Part shown: one piece after another, positions 34,897 through 35,532 of the stretch | Numbering within the stretch: the first letter of the stretch is position 1 | Layout of the letters: each line of letters starts with the position of its first letter | NCBI GenBank assembly: GCA_012838585.1 | Contig: DUPB01000179.1 | Coordinates: 1 to 35,532 of the forward strand | Direction: 5' to 3' | DNA: 35,532 nucleotides | Source of the DNA: Bacteroidales bacterium | Lineage (GTDB): Bacteria > Bacteroidota > Bacteroidia > Bacteroidales > Dysgonomonadaceae | Translations under genes and position numbers: made by a program | The notes under the pieces: generated by a model | What the model was told of the DNA's origin: nothing | What the model saw: the letters and a program-made list of their open reading frames with translations, nothing else | The model's database searches: none

Positions 34897-34989
34897 TCAT
34901 GCTTTTTCAACGAGCTCTGTTTTACCCTCTACGACGAATGCAAAAGTGGGTGTAGTTTTTCGCTGCTTTATTTTTCTTCTTTCTCTCAT
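34897..34989 (-). pseudogene. rloB-like gene, N-terminal remnant
   Basis: An ATG at 34989 overlaps the upstream ATPase stop as ATGA, the usual rloA-rloB junction. It reads MRERRKIKQRK then TTPTFAFVVEGKTELVEKA and stops after 30 codons. The basic start followed by F-x-V-V-E-G-K-T-E is the opening of RloB/AbiLii-type Toprim-like proteins, which are normally about 200 residues. Everything after the E-G-K-T-E motif is missing; the next bases run into a short non-coding stretch and the terminator. Too short to rule out chance entirely, but the motif and overlap together are strong. Confidence 0.65.
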
Positions 34990-35532
34990 GGTGTCAAGTT
35001 CAAGTAATAGTCGCCCGGGTAGGGTATTGCGCCCAACTTACCCGTTTTGTAAGCATTTAGTACGTTACTCGTATTGCGAATTACCGAACTGTCAAAGTCC
35101 GCTAATGAGTATAGTTCGGTATTACCAGTATCATCTTTGTTCGTAAACCAAATAGCATCGTCTCTAAACAGGTCTCTATCATTCAATATTTCCCTGTTAT
35201 GCGTTGTTGCAATTAGTTGTGACCCGTTAGTGTTGAGAAGAAAGGTGAGAATGAAGTATTTGTATAAATCGGGATGCAACGAAGCTTCAAGTTCATCAAT
35301 GGGTAAAATCACTGATTCTCTAATCAACAATGCCAATATTCCTGCCAAACCGTAAAATCTTTGCGTGCCACTTGATTCCATTTCGAAAGGGAGTCTGTAG
35401 TTTTTATTTTCTACCGAATGTTCAAATGCTATGTTCCTACGCATAAACTTGTCAGAGAATTTTTCGGAATTGATAATTTCGTTATTACTTCTTTTTTTTC
35501 TAACAATGTGAAAAGGCTCATCTAAATATTCA
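34986..35532 (-). CDS. AAA-family ATPase, RloA/AbiLi-like, 5' end beyond the window
   Basis: The frame is open from the right edge, so only the last 181 codons are seen. ABC-type signature region SSGTQRFYGLAGILALLI, Walker B LPIDELEASLHP, the switch histidine in ATTHNREIL, then the C-terminal pattern IWFTNKDDTGNTELYSLADF and TGKLGAIPYPG, which matches AAA_15-type ATPases of the RloA family (partner of RloB, related to the abortive-infection pair AbiL). An RloB start follows immediately but is truncated, so the ATPase may now be an orphan. AT-rich like the other accessory patches. Confidence 0.8.
   Translation of the reverse strand, partial: EYLDEPFHIVRKKRSNNEIINSEKFSDKFMRRNIAFEHSVENKNYRLPFEMESSGTQRFYGLAGILALLIRESVILPIDELEASLHPDLYKYFILTFLLNTNGSQLIATTHNREILNDRDLFRDDAIWFTNKDDTGNTELYSLADFDSSVIRNTSNVLNAYKTGKLGAIPYPGDYYLNLTP

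Noticed and set aside
1-35532. Insertion sequences or integrases explaining the AT-rich patches
   Set aside because: No transposase, integrase or clear terminal inverted repeats were found in any frame.

Overview
The window reads as chromosomal DNA of a Bacteroidales bacterium, probably a Porphyromonadaceae/Dysgonomonadaceae-type organism. The basis is a SusC/SusD pair, many lipoproteins with LxxC-type lipoboxes, Bacteroidetes-style promoters (TAnnTTTG -7 boxes rather than sigma70 boxes), little sign of Shine-Dalgarno pairing, and a pst-phoU-phoB-phoR locus of the kind found in this phylum. Genus is inference; no rRNA or other marker is present.

Layout. (1) 1-4.45 kb is visibly AT-rich and accessory: a cut-off gene start at the left edge, a TlpA-like lipoprotein, tRNA-Glu(CUC) with its own promoter, a glutamyl-tRNA synthetase that looks Firmicutes-like, and an internally deleted Schlafen/AlbA-HATPase regulator pseudogene. 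(2) 4.5-9.0 kb: sbcD-sbcC on the minus strand with ATGA coupling. (3) 9.2-18.4 kb: a plus-strand nutrient-acquisition locus of SusC, SusD, a thioredoxin-fold lipoprotein and a GH106-like glycosidase. (4) 18.4-20.4 kb: a second AT-rich patch with a HipB-like XRE regulator tightly coupled to a DUF4062-HATPase-winged-helix protein, preceded by an orphan 12-bp repeat array. (5) 20.4-22.9 kb: LolC/FtsX-like permease and a class I aminotransferase, overlapping on the minus strand. (6) 23.1-30.4 kb: pstS-pstC-pstA-pstB-phoU-phoB-phoR on the plus strand, headed by four TAAC motifs spaced exactly 11 bp apart that look like a Pho box. (7) 30.5-34.7 kb: nfo (plus) convergent with a GH20 hexosaminidase and then cutC (minus). 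(8) 34.7-35.5 kb: a third AT-rich patch with the 3' part of an RloA-type AAA ATPase followed by a 30-codon stub of rloB, apparently a decayed RloAB/AbiL-like defence operon.

How the genes work together. The phosphate locus is a complete sense-transport-respond unit: PstS captures phosphate, PstCAB imports it, PhoU and PhoR signal pump status, and PhoB probably acts back on the 11-bp repeats upstream of pstS. The SusCD locus imports a ligand across the outer membrane and its glycosidase acts on a rhamnoside-containing glycan. SbcCD and Nfo are DNA repair enzymes. The three AT-rich patches carry the accessory content. The most interesting candidates are the GltX/tRNA-Glu pair, the XRE/DUF4062-HATPase pair, the Pho-box array, and the broken rloAB. 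Short tandem repeats recur throughout, both in coding sequence (sbcC, the GH106 gene, the DUF4062 gene, the end of pstS) and between genes.
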